From Lederbergia citrisecunda (GTDB lineage: Bacteria > Bacillota > Bacilli > Bacillales > Bacillaceae_C): DNA of 64,000 bases. Shown here piece by piece: positions 45,634-54,800 of this stretch. The position numbers and the translations under genes are program-made. The notes under the pieces are model-generated. The model saw nothing but the letters and a program-made list of their open reading frames with translations. It did no database searches and had not been told where the DNA came from. Position 1 is the stretch's first letter; each line of letters begins with the position of its first letter. The stretch covers positions 2,963,992 to 3,027,991 of the forward strand of contig NZ_JAGYPJ010000001.1 in the NCBI RefSeq assembly GCF_018343695.1, given 5' to 3'.

Positions 45634-46818
45634 TAATGCTAGAAGAGCACCACCAATTGCACCAGTCACTACAATAATCCAAGGTGAGAGCTTCCAATAG
45701 ACGAGCATGCTAAATAAAATGGCTGCAAAAGCAAAATCAACTGGTTTTAAAATTGAACTTGTCCAAATTGGCTGATAAAAAGCAGCTATTAAAATTCCAA
45801 CTACTGCAGCATTTACTCCCATTAGAGCACCTTTAATATTGGGGTTGCGACGAAGTTGATCCCAAAATGGAAGAGTACCAAGAACAAGGAGAAAAGCAGG
45901 TAGGAAGATTGCGATTGTTGCGATCAGACCACCGCTCCAACCATTCATGACGGCACCCAAATAAGCAGCAAATGTAAATAACGGTCCCGGTACAGCTTGA
46001 GCTGCCCCATATCCAGCAAGAAAAGACTCTTCGCTTAGCCCTCCAGTTGGAACAAATTCACGTTCTAGCAAAGGCAATACTACATGCCCCCCACCAAACA
46101 CGAGTGAACCGGAACGGTAAAAACTATCAAACATCGCGATCCAATCTAATGAGCTAGCTTCTCTTAAAATAGGTAATAGAATGAGTAAACCAAAAAATAA
46201 AGCTAGACAAATGATTCCTACTTTACGTGAAATGGGAAAGTGTATTTTTGAATCATCTTCATCATTGTGATTTTTATAAATGATAAAACCAATGAAAGCT
46301 GCCAACAAAATGACTCCCACTTGTGTATAGGCTGTCTGCCATAATAAGATGATCACTAGCGCCATTAAGCAAATCGCTTTTCGCTTTAAATCAGGAGTCA
46401 GCTTTTGGGCCATGCCTAAAATAGCATGTGCCACTACAGCGACAGCAACCAATTTCAAACCATGTATCCATCCAGCATTTCCAATATCAAACCCTTTTAG
46501 AATGAGTGCAAAAATGATTAAAGCAATCACAGAAGGTAATGTAAATCCTATAAAAGAGACGATTCCGCCTAAAATTCCTGCACGCATTACCCCCATCCCT
46601 ATTCCAACTTGACTACTAGCTGGACCAGGAAGAAACTGACATAAAGCAACTAAGTCAGCGTAACTCTTTTCATCCATCCATTTTCTTCTACGTATATATT
46701 CTTCATGAAAATATCCTAAATGAGCAATTGGACCACCAAAAGAGGTTAATCCGAGCCTTGTTGATACGAATAATATTTCTAGCAACGTTTTTATTGAAGC
46801 ACTATTTTTTTCAGGCAT
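45625..46818 (-). CDS. chrA: ChrA-type chromate transporter
   Basis: A 397-aa membrane protein of the long CHR family, with two homologous halves and about 10-12 transmembrane helices. The CHR signatures are GLTSFGGPIAHLGYFHEEYI in the first half and GSLVFGGGHVVLPLLEREFV in the second, followed by PGPLFTFAAYLGA. ChrA effluxes chromate, a sulfate analogue. It is directly upstream of cstR on the same strand, and cstR starts within its end. Physiological export of a sulfur oxyanion is an attractive alternative role. The ATG follows AGGGGAGAAGG. Confidence 0.93.
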   Translation of the reverse strand: MPEKNSASIKTLLEILFVSTRLGLTSFGGPIAHLGYFHEEYIRRRKWMDEKSYADLVALCQFLPGPASSQVGIGMGVMRAGILGGIVSFIGFTLPSVIALIIFALILKGFDIGNAGWIHGLKLVAVAVVAHAILGMAQKLTPDLKRKAICLMALVIILLWQTAYTQVGVILLAAFIGFIIYKNHNDEDDSKIHFPISRKVGIICLALFFGLLILLPILREASSLDWIAMFDSFYRSGSLVFGGGHVVLPLLEREFVPTGGLSEESFLAGYGAAQAVPGPLFTFAAYLGAVMNGWSGGLIATIAIFLPAFLLVLGTLPFWDQLRRNPNIKGALMGVNAAVVGILIAAFYQPIWTSSILKPVDFAFAAILFSMLVYWKLSPWIIVVTGAIGGALLALLT

Positions 46819-46838
46819 TTAAACCTTCTCCCCTAGTA

Positions 46839-46873
46839 TAAAAAAATATAGAACTTCGGGCGAAATTCTATAT
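46839..46873 (-). terminator. Terminator after FAD oxidoreductase gene
   Basis: On the minus strand TATAGAATTTCG pairs with CGAAGTTCTATA around CCC (one mismatch), then TTTTTTTATAC. It separates the oxidoreductase from chrA. Confidence 0.88.
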
Positions 46874-46934
46874 TAGCTTACCATATGAATTTTTCGATTT
46901 TAAGGACATTTACAGATTCTTTACAAATGCTATT

Positions 46935-48050
46935 TTATTCTAGCGCCCCAGAAATAGCATAAGGCTCTAAATCCAAATCAATCTCTTCTTTTAGTGCTAA
47001 TTTTGCCAATAAAGAACCAAGATAAGGACCCATCGTAAGTCCAGAAGCACCTAACCCGTTGGCGATTAAAACTCCCTTATACCCAGGTAATGGACCAATA
47101 ACCGGTAAAAAGTCAGGTGTAAAAGGACGAAATCCAACCCTTGCTTCTACAATGGTTGCGCTCGATAAACCGGGCGCAAACTGAAGGGACTGAGTCAAAA
47201 TTTCCTGTATACTTCCTGCTGTAACACGTAGGTCAAATCCAGTATTTTTTTCATGAGTGGCACCTGCAACAATCTTCCCATCTTGAAACGGTACTATGTA
47301 TTGGCTACCAGGAGGCATAACTACTGGCCATTGATCGGTTTCCATCTCTTGCAGCTTCATATGTAAAATCTGCCCTTTTTGAAAATCAACTTGAAAATGG
47401 ATTCCCAATGGTTCCAAGAGTTGGCTACCCCAAGCTCCTGCCGTCACGATTACGGTATTTGCAAAATACGTTTCTTCACTCGTCTTTGCTCCTATCACGT
47501 TCGTCCCATGTAATAGCAGTTCAGCGTCTCCATTTACTATAGTAGCTCCGTATCTCTGTGCAGATCTTAGCAAGGTATCACGAATTGCTCGACCATCGAC
47601 ACGTGCTGCCCCGCTAACATAAACCGAGCCATATCCATCCGCAATCAATGGAAATAACGCTTTTGTTTCCGTTGGCGTAAGTATTTGAATTTCGCCAATT
47701 TCAGGAGCATCTTCAAGTCGTTTCCGCGCTCTTTTTTCCATTTCAATTAGCTTTTTTGAATCTGTATGTATACTAATTGCTCCTACACGAGAATAACCGG
47801 TGTTCGACTCACCTTCATTTTCTAATTCTTTTATGAGCTCAGGATAAAAACGTGCCCCACCTTTTGCAAGCTTATACCATGTTTGATTGCGCCTCTGCGA
47901 TATCCAAGGACAAACAATCCCGGCAGCAGCATCCGTGGCCTGCCCCTCATCCTTCCGATCAATCACCGTAACGTTAGCACCCGCTTTTGCTAAATGATAA
48001 GCTGTCGAAGCACCAAGTATCCCAGCACCAATTACAATATATTTATCCAT
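46935..48050 (-). CDS. FAD-dependent oxidoreductase (DAO family, ThiO/DadA-like)
   Basis: A 371-aa flavoenzyme with the FAD-binding motif IVIGAGILGASTAYHLAKAGANVTVIDR at residues 5-31. It also has a second FAD contact at VIVTAGAWGSQLLEPLG, and the DAO-family C-terminus VGFRPFTPDFLPVIGPLPGY. It would oxidise an amino acid or N-methyl amino acid. No thiamine genes are near, so ThiO is not claimed. I chose the ATG at 48050, with AAGGA eight bases upstream. It lies downstream of the second isomerase gene but beyond a terminator. Confidence 0.86.
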   Translation of the reverse strand: MDKYIVIGAGILGASTAYHLAKAGANVTVIDRKDEGQATDAAAGIVCPWISQRRNQTWYKLAKGGARFYPELIKELENEGESNTGYSRVGAISIHTDSKKLIEMEKRARKRLEDAPEIGEIQILTPTETKALFPLIADGYGSVYVSGAARVDGRAIRDTLLRSAQRYGATIVNGDAELLLHGTNVIGAKTSEETYFANTVIVTAGAWGSQLLEPLGIHFQVDFQKGQILHMKLQEMETDQWPVVMPPGSQYIVPFQDGKIVAGATHEKNTGFDLRVTAGSIQEILTQSLQFAPGLSSATIVEARVGFRPFTPDFLPVIGPLPGYKGVLIANGLGASGLTMGPYLGSLLAKLALKEEIDLDLEPYAISGALE

Positions 48051-48125
48051 GAAAAGCATCCTTCTTTTCTTCTTTGTCTACACCAAATGTTACTAGAAGA
48101 ATGACGAATTTGCCAATTTCCCAAA

Positions 48126-48164
48126 CCTGTCCCTTTTGGAGCTGTCCCCATTGGACCCGTCCCC
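48126..48164. repeat. Short GGGGAC tandem motif
   Basis: On the minus strand GGGGACGGGTCCAAT, GGGGACAGCTCCAAA and AGGGACAGGT occur head to tail at a 15-bp step. Similar GGGACGG/TGTCCC strings are scattered in many Bacillus intergenic regions. It lies between the isomerase terminator and the oxidoreductase gene. Confidence 0.65.
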
Positions 48165-48165
48165 A

Positions 48166-48223
48166 AGTAAAAAAACCTGCAAAGGTAGCAGGCAGTTTGT
48201 TTGCCTTCTATCCTTTTGCAGGT
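48166..48223 (-). terminator. Terminator after isomerase/epimerase 2
   Basis: On the minus strand ACCTGCAAAAGG pairs with CCTTTGCAGGT, with an inner GGCAA/CTGCC pairing, then TTTTTTTACTT. Confidence 0.88.
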
Positions 48224-48234
48224 TATGTGAATTT

Positions 48235-49203
48235 TTATACCCACCAAGCAGCAGCAGGTTGTTCTTTAATTAAAACTGATTGTAAGTTGCTGACAGCGCG
48301 TTGGAATCCTTCTTCAATGGACATGATTGGATCTTCATGCTCAATGCTGACGACGTAGTCATATCCGTAAGTACGAAGGGCACTCATCATATCAGACCAT
48401 TCTTTCATATCATGACCGCATCCAACAGAACGGAAATTCCAAGCTCTTGTTTGAAGCTCTGTGTATGGCTGCATATCCGTAAGTCCATACATATTTACAT
48501 TTTCTTGATCGATAAATGTATCTTTCGCATGGAAATGGTGAATAGCATTTGCTTTACCAAGAATTTTGATAGCCCCAACTGGATCAATACCTTGCCACCA
48601 CATATGGCTTGGGTCAAGGTTTGCTCCAATCGCATCACTTGTTAACTCTCTTAGTTTCAATAAAGTATATGGTGTATGAACTAGGAATCCACCGTGAAGC
48701 TCTAGACCAATTTTTACATTATGCTCTTCAGCTAACTTTCCTACTTCTTTCCAATAAGGAACAAGTTTTTCTTCCCATTGCCATTTTAGAATGTCGCCGT
48801 ATTCATTTGGCCACGGTGCAACTGGCCAGTTCGGATACTTCGCTCCTTCATGGTCACCAGGTGTTCCTGAGAAAGTATTGACAACAGGCACATTCATTAA
48901 TGATGCAAGTTTAATCGTTTTAACAATTGTATCATGACATTGTTGCGCAAATTCTTTATCAGGCGAAAGAGGGTTGCCGTGACAGCTGAATGCACTGATA
49001 GTAAGACCTCTTGACTCAACTTGATGCAAATAATCTTTGCGTTTTTCTTCACTTTCAAGTAAAGCATCAAGATCGCAATGAGCATTTCCAGGATAACCGC
49101 CCGTACCAATTTCAACCGCATTTAGACCTGACGCTTGTACATGATCAAGCATCTCTTCAAAAGACTTGTCTGAAAATAATACAGTGAAAACACCAAGTTT
49201 CAT
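48235..49203 (-). CDS. TIM-barrel sugar isomerase/epimerase 2
   Basis: A 322-aa xylose isomerase-like TIM-barrel protein, a close paralogue of the protein at 39545-40513. Shared motifs are [64 protein letters not shown] and SIEHEDPIMS. The metal ligands are expected in the ELHGG, DPSH, HFHAKD and EHED motifs. Reading is from ATG with AGGGATCGG upstream. It follows a Gfo/Idh/MocA dehydrogenase gene after a 293-bp gap that contains a dispersed element, so the pair may form one unit or two. Confidence 0.86.
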   Translation of the reverse strand: MKLGVFTVLFSDKSFEEMLDHVQASGLNAVEIGTGGYPGNAHCDLDALLESEEKRKDYLHQVESRGLTISAFSCHGNPLSPDKEFAQQCHDTIVKTIKLASLMNVPVVNTFSGTPGDHEGAKYPNWPVAPWPNEYGDILKWQWEEKLVPYWKEVGKLAEEHNVKIGLELHGGFLVHTPYTLLKLRELTSDAIGANLDPSHMWWQGIDPVGAIKILGKANAIHHFHAKDTFIDQENVNMYGLTDMQPYTELQTRAWNFRSVGCGHDMKEWSDMMSALRTYGYDYVVSIEHEDPIMSIEEGFQRAVSNLQSVLIKEQPAAAWWV

Positions 49204-49298
49204 AGTTTAACACCGATCCCTTCTAAAATTAATTTTATGTATATAGGTTGAGGTGAATCGTATCACCTCAACTCCATATTAAACTATTTTGAGAACAA

Positions 49299-49439
49299 AA
49301 GCGTAAGCGCCTGCTCAGCGACGTACAAACTTTTTAGGGCTCTGACGAGATAAAGGAAACACGGTGAGCCTAGAAGGCGAGCCGATGTTGACTTATCGTA
49401 GGAAGAAACCGAAAGTTTGCTAGGCGCTGGAGCTAGACG
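49299..49439 (+). repeat. Dispersed ~150-nt structured element, copy D
   Basis: It begins AAGCGTAAGCGCCTGCTC and ends AGGCGCTGGAGCTAGACG. AGCGCCT (49306-49312) and AGGCGCT (49422-49428) are the paired ends. The interior is almost identical to copy A. It lies between two minus-strand genes, in antisense orientation. Confidence 0.82.
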
Positions 49440-49496
49440 AAGCAGATATTCGTTTCCATCGTAATTCTATTTGAATCTAATACTTTTCTACCCTTT

Positions 49497-50519
49497 TTAA
49501 AATTGAACAATTTGTTTCGTTTCACTTGATTTAAGAGCGGCAATAACAACTTTCAAAGATTTCATACCCTCTTCACCGTTGATTGGTGGCTCAGTATCAT
49601 TAACAATGCTGTTTACGAAGTTCTCGATAACTCTTGTGCTGTTTTGACCGCCTTCATCATTGGATTGAATTTTACCAAGGTCATAGTTCTTAGTTTCACC
49701 ATTTCGATAATGAGCAATCAATGAATATTCAGGGTCATCCTCAAGACGTAAAACACCCTTTTCGCCATAAATAACTGTTGAATTATCTTCTTTTTGATAT
49801 GCCCAGCTTGCAGCCAACGTTCCTACAATGCCACTTTCAGATTTCAATACACAAACGGCATTGTCGTCAACTGTGCTATTTTCTTTTGCACCAGACTCAA
49901 CAAATGCACCTACTTCAACAAATTCTTCGCCAAGTAAATAGCGCATCAAGTCCGTTTTGTGAACACCAAGGTCACCCATCGCACCAATGAACGCTTCTTC
50001 TTTTCTAAAGAACCAGCTATCTTTACCGTCGATGCTCCATCCCTCTGGTCCTGGATGTCCAAAAGCAGTTCTGAAGCCATATATTTTTCCAATTTCCCCG
50101 TTTTCAATTAATTCTCTCGCTTTTACGTGAGAAGGTACGAAACGTTGATTGTGAGCAATCATTAATTTTTTATTATTATTTTTAGCTGCTTCAATCATGG
50201 CAAGAGCATCTTCTTCAGAAGTCGCCATTGGCTTTTCACATAGTACGTGCTTGCCTGCATTTAATGCATCAATTGAAACTGAAGCATGCAAGTAGTTTGG
50301 TGTACAAACAGAAACAATATCCACTTCAGCTTCAGCTAGCATTGTTTTGTAATCTGTATATGCTTTAGCACCATATTGTTCTGCCATTTCTTTCGCTCTA
50401 TCTTCGACGATGTCACAAACTGCGACTAGTTCAACTTGATCATTCGCTGCATATTCAGGTAAATGACGATATCTCGCAATACTTCCACAGCCAACAACCG
50501 CAACTTTCAGTTTACTCAC
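49497..50519 (-). CDS. Gfo/Idh/MocA-family dehydrogenase 3
   Basis: A 340-aa NAD(P)-dependent sugar or cyclitol dehydrogenase. It shows VAVVGCGSIARYRHLPEYAAND at the start, the EKPMA motif at about residue 95 and MGDLGVHKTDLMRYLLGEEF in the C-terminal domain. The start is GTG at 50519 behind AGGGAGAAG. Together with the TIM-barrel protein downstream it repeats the dehydrogenase-isomerase theme of the 37-40 kb operon, but this enzyme is not an obvious close paralogue of either dehydrogenase there. Confidence 0.88.
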   Translation of the reverse strand: MSKLKVAVVGCGSIARYRHLPEYAANDQVELVAVCDIVEDRAKEMAEQYGAKAYTDYKTMLAEAEVDIVSVCTPNYLHASVSIDALNAGKHVLCEKPMATSEEDALAMIEAAKNNNKKLMIAHNQRFVPSHVKARELIENGEIGKIYGFRTAFGHPGPEGWSIDGKDSWFFRKEEAFIGAMGDLGVHKTDLMRYLLGEEFVEVGAFVESGAKENSTVDDNAVCVLKSESGIVGTLAASWAYQKEDNSTVIYGEKGVLRLEDDPEYSLIAHYRNGETKNYDLGKIQSNDEGGQNSTRVIENFVNSIVNDTEPPINGEEGMKSLKVVIAALKSSETKQIVQF

Positions 50520-50615
50520 TTATATCTTCTCCCTTGTAAAAGTTACACATTTTTCGCTTAATTCTATCAAATTAATTATAAAACTACAAATATATTTTGA
50601 AAACGCCACCACTTA

Positions 50616-51278
50616 CTATTTTTTACTTTGACTTAAAAGCCAAGTATAAAAGTCAGGGTTATTATACGTTTCTGTCCAAGAATCATGATTGGCATCAGGA
50701 TAAACAGTTAGCTTCACGTCTCCCCCTACTTCACTGAGTGCTTCTACCATACGTTCGCTTTCTTCTAATAGAATGACATCATCTTTCGCTCCATGAAAAG
50801 CCCAAACAGGAACATCCTTCAGCCGTTCTATTTGCTTCGTGGAACCCCCGCCACAGATTGGGGCAGCTGCAGCAAACTTTTCAGGATATCGCTTTGCTAT
50901 ATCCCATGTTCCAAAGCCTCCCATGCTTAGACCGGTTACATAGACCCTTTTCTTGTCTACTCGGTATAGTTCAATGATCTCATCGATAAGCGCATTGAGA
51001 TCGTCCATATAAAGATTCCATGTCGAATATCTCATCTCGAACGGACATTGCGGTGACACAAGGATAAATGGAAAATCACGTTCCTTAGCTAGTTTTGGCG
51101 GTCCATGTTCTTTTACTAGGTTCAAATCATCGCCGCGCTCTCCCGCTCCATGTAAAAATAAAACGAGAGGATAGGACGCATCGTGATTTTCTTCATAGTC
51201 TTTCGGCAATGACAATAAATAAGATAACTCTATTTGCTTTGTAATGGTTACCTCTTTTTGAATTCGATGTTCATTCAT
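50616..51278 (-). CDS. Alpha/beta-hydrolase esterase (phospholipase/carboxylesterase type)
   Basis: A 220-aa cytosolic hydrolase. The nucleophile elbow is GLSMGGFGTWD, the oxyanion region is VLFLHGAGERGDD, and the acid and histidine lie in GAKDDVI and DANHDSWTE. It resembles small esterases of the dienelactone hydrolase/PHB depolymerase group that deacylate sugars. It lies upstream of the Gfo/TIM-barrel genes on the same strand with a 97-bp gap, so release of acyl groups from a carbohydrate substrate is plausible. Confidence 0.87.
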   Translation of the reverse strand: MNEHRIQKEVTITKQIELSYLLSLPKDYEENHDASYPLVLFLHGAGERGDDLNLVKEHGPPKLAKERDFPFILVSPQCPFEMRYSTWNLYMDDLNALIDEIIELYRVDKKRVYVTGLSMGGFGTWDIAKRYPEKFAAAAPICGGGSTKQIERLKDVPVWAFHGAKDDVILLEESERMVEALSEVGGDVKLTVYPDANHDSWTETYNNPDFYTWLLSQSKK

Positions 51279-51414
51279 CTATTACCAACCCCCTTTGCAA
51301 TTCTCCTCTATCAAAAATGTAACCCCTACCAATAAAGATATCAATATTTTTATTTCACTTATATTTAATAGCTAGCTTCCATCTAACTTTTTAACCTTTT
51401 ATTAGAAACATTCA

Positions 51415-51620
51415 TTGAGAAGAAGGAGTCCCTATGCCTTACGTACCTCTTTTTCGAATAATACCCGGATGAAGGGAACATAAGAATGGCTTGCGTTACC
51501 TTTTTCCGAATATTACACTGCAATAGGCACACAAGAACGCTCGCGTTACCTCTTTCTAAATATTTCACAGCGAAGGAAACGTTAGAACAGCCATCGCTAC
51601 TTCTACAATAAAATTCACCA
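51415..51620. repeat. 50-52-bp tandem repeat, about four units
   Basis: The core GCGTTACC or a variant occurs near 51440, at 51493, at 51543 and near 51594. Units read like GGCACACAAGAACGCTCGCG followed by TTACCTCTTTCTAAATATTTCACAG. The same unit type occurs at the left end of the window (1-180). Confidence 0.72.
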
Positions 51621-51753
51621 TGTTGGTCAGGCTAAGTTTCCTGGCTCTACCTTATTTAAGAAGAGACAAAATTATGAGTTCAAAATTGAAAACTATTTAA
51701 TCTTTTGGCAAGGTTACTTGCTATCATATTAGCATATATAAAGAATTAATAAA

Positions 51754-51765
51754 AACGTTTCGATT
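51754..51765. promoter_or_regulatory. Upstream LacI-type operator (partial)
   Basis: AACGTTTCGATT repeats two thirds of the downstream 18-bp operator. It lies 6 bp upstream of the -35 element. Confidence 0.65.
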
Positions 51766-51771
51766 CTCTCA

Positions 51772-51800
51772 TTGACTTACCTTTTCAATGCGTTTATAAT
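51772..51800 (+). promoter_or_regulatory. Phosphorylase promoter
   Basis: TTGACT (51772-51777) and TATAAT (51795-51800) are separated by exactly 17 bp. Transcription would begin near 51807, just ahead of the downstream operator. Confidence 0.87.
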
Positions 51801-51814
51801 CCAATTAACAAAGG

Positions 51815-51832
51815 AATCGAAACGTTTCGATT
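51815..51832. promoter_or_regulatory. Downstream LacI-family operator
   Basis: AATCGAAACGTTTCGATT is a perfect 18-bp palindrome with the central CG typical of LacI/GalR operators. It is centred near +17, where bound repressor would block transcription. Confidence 0.88.
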
Positions 51833-51869
51833 ACCTTAATAATATATCATTGATTCGAGGGATTTAATC

Positions 51870-54800
51870 ATGACCACTATTACAGATTCAACGATTAAGA
51901 TGAATGCAGGTAATGTGCAATTTTCATTTTTAAACAGTGGAGATTTGCAAGTTGCAACCTCTAATCATCTCATGATTAGTCAATGGATCGCCAATCCAAT
52001 TGATGGTTCGTTAAATAATATTTATTTACGTTTTCATGAAGATGAAAAAATTGAAGCAATTCCCCTACTAGGCGTGCAATCTACTAGTAAGTTCTCATAT
52101 TCTGACAATCAAGCTTGTTGGGAAGGCTCTTACAATCAAGTAAACTACAAAGTTACGTTTACATTAACGAATCAAAACATCTGGTTTTGGGACGTTGCCG
52201 TAGATGGTTCGGGTGTAGAAGTAGATGTTATTTATGCTCAAGATATCGGGCTTGCGGATCAAGGTGCGGTTCGTTCCAATGAGGCATATATGTCTCAATA
52301 TGTGGACAATAAAGTGTTTAACGATGATAAGAGAGGCTATATCGTTTGCTCTCGTCAAAACCAGCCGCAATCTACAGGTTTCCCTTATGTACAGCAAGGT
52401 GCCTTGTCAAAAGTTGTTGGTTATTCAACTGATGGTTTTCAATTTTTCGGAAAATCTTATAAAGAAACGAACAAACCGGAAGCATTGTCTAAAGCAACAC
52501 TCGCAAATGAAGTTTATCAATATGAATTCACTTATACAGCACTTCAAACAGAAAAAGTAAAACTCTCTGGATCAGCGCAATTTGTTTTTTACGGTCTTTT
52601 GAAAGAAAATCATGCAGAAGCGATCTCAACATTAGAGTTTGAAAAAGAAATTATGGATGCGTGGGACCAAGTTAAACAGACAGATCTGAATGATTTTACT
52701 TCTACTAAGAAAGTATCAATCTCATCTTCCATAGGTGGGCCACTACAAACTAAGTCAATGACAACAGAAGAAATCAACCTTCTCTTCCCGAATCGTCATC
52801 AAGAGGAATTGGACGGTGAAACTCTGCTTTCTTTCTTTACAGATACGCATGAACATATTGTCTTGAAGGAAAAAGAACTTCTAGTTGAGCGCCCGCATGG
52901 ACATATTTTAATGAGCGGAAACAATGTAGAAAGCATTGAAGAAGTCATTACAACGACTTCTTACATGTACGGAATTTTCAATTGCCAGCTCGTTATCGGC
53001 AATACTTCTTTTAACAAATTCAATACGAATGCTAGAAATGCTCTTAACGTAATGAAAACGTCTGGTCAACGTATTTATGTAAAAATGGATGACCGTTATC
53101 AACTGTTAACGATGCCTTCTCTATTTGAATTGGGCTTTAACTATGCACGTTGGTATTATAAAACAGAAGCAGAAACGTTTGTAATTACAAACTTTACAAC
53201 AGTTGATTCCACTGAAGTTCATTTACACGTCCATACATTGAGCGGAACAAAGTATCCTTATCTCGTAACAAACCAAGTCATTATGGACAGCAATGAGTTT
53301 CAAGCACCATTTGTGATGGAGAGAAAAAATGAAGTTCTCACTTTTAAAGCCGGTCAAGGTTCTTTTAATAAAAATAACTATCCTGAATTAACTTACCGTC
53401 TACGTGTAACAGGCGCAGAATTCACTGTAGCAAATGAGCAATTATTGGCAGAAAATGTGGAAGCTAACTCAGCATCTCTTGTTGTAATGGAAGTAAATGA
53501 AACAGCTGATTGGTCCATGACAATCCAAGGCCTCCTACATGGAAAAGAAATGCCTTTCGCTGAATGTGAAGTCGTAAATGAAATTGAAAAATACCGTGAA
53601 TTTTTCAAGAAAACGATGAATGGCTTTAAGCTTTCTTACCAAAGCTCTACACCTGAGACGATTGAAAAGTTCAATACACTAGCTTGGTGGTATACACACA
53701 ACATGCTCGTACATTATTCGGTACCACACGGACTAGAACAGTATGGTGGTGCTGCATGGGGAACTCGTGACGTATGTCAAGGTCCTGTTGAATATTTTAT
53801 GGCAACACAAAAATATCATGTTGTGAAAAATATCGTTAAAACAATATTCTCCCATCAATTTGAAGACGATGGAAACTGGCCGCAATGGTTCATGTTTGAT
53901 CGCTATCTAAACATTCAAGCTGGAGAAAGCCACGGTGATATCATTGTTTGGCCATTGAAAGTATTGAGTGATTATTTAAATGTAACGCAGGATTTTGGAA
54001 TTCTTGAAGAAGAAGTTCCATATATGGATCGAGGCAGCTTCCAATTTACACAAGAAACTGCAACGATTTTCGACCATGCGAAAAAAGAAATTGACTATAT
54101 TAAAAATAATTTCTTGCATGATACGTATCTATCTTCTTACGGCGATGGAGACTGGGATGATACTCTTCAACCAGCGAACGCTCAACTGAAACAATATATG
54201 GCAAGCAGCTGGACAGTCTCTTTAACTTATCAATCCGTTAAACAGCTGGCAAGAGCCCTAGAAAAAGTAAAACCGGTAGAATCAAAAGAATTGTATGAAC
54301 TTGCAGCTGGCATCAATGCTGATTTCCACAAATATATGGAACCATCTCATATTATTCCTGGGTTCTTATACATGGAAAATGCGGATCAGCCAGAAAAAAT
54401 GCTGCATCCTGAAGATACGAAGACTGGTATCCAATACCGTCTCCTTCCTATGACACGTAGCATGATCAGTGAGCTTTTAACACCAGAACAAGCAGAAACG
54501 CATTATCAACTAATCCAAGAAACATTCTTCTGTCCAGATGGAGTACGTTTGATGAATCGCCCTGCAAACTATGATGGTGGAGTAAGCACTAATTTCAAAC
54601 GTGCTGAGCAAGCATCTAACTTTGGTCGTGAAGTTGGATTACAATATGTGCATGCTCACATCCGCTATATTGAAGCGATGGCGAAACTAGGGAAAACGGA
54701 AGATGCTTGGAAAGGTCTAGAGATTATTAACCCAGTCAGCATTCAACAAGCAGTGCCAAATGCTGAATTACGTCAAAGTAATTCATATTTCAGTAGTTCT

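Larger units (their letters stand above)
51279..51869. other. Noncoding region with repeats and phosphorylase promoter
   Basis: The 591-bp gap between divergent genes contains, in order, about 130 bp of unassigned sequence, a 50-52-bp tandem repeat (51415-51620), and the phosphorylase promoter with two operators. Open frames in the repeat are not supported as genes. Confidence 0.75.

Noticed and set aside
51383-51568. 61-codon open frame on the minus strand
   Set aside because: It lies within the 50-52-bp repeat array and has no family resemblance or good translation start.
51815-51832. CcpA cre site
   Set aside because: The palindrome AATCGAAACGTTTCGATT lacks the TG...CA ends of the cre consensus and fits the adjacent LacI-family repressor better.
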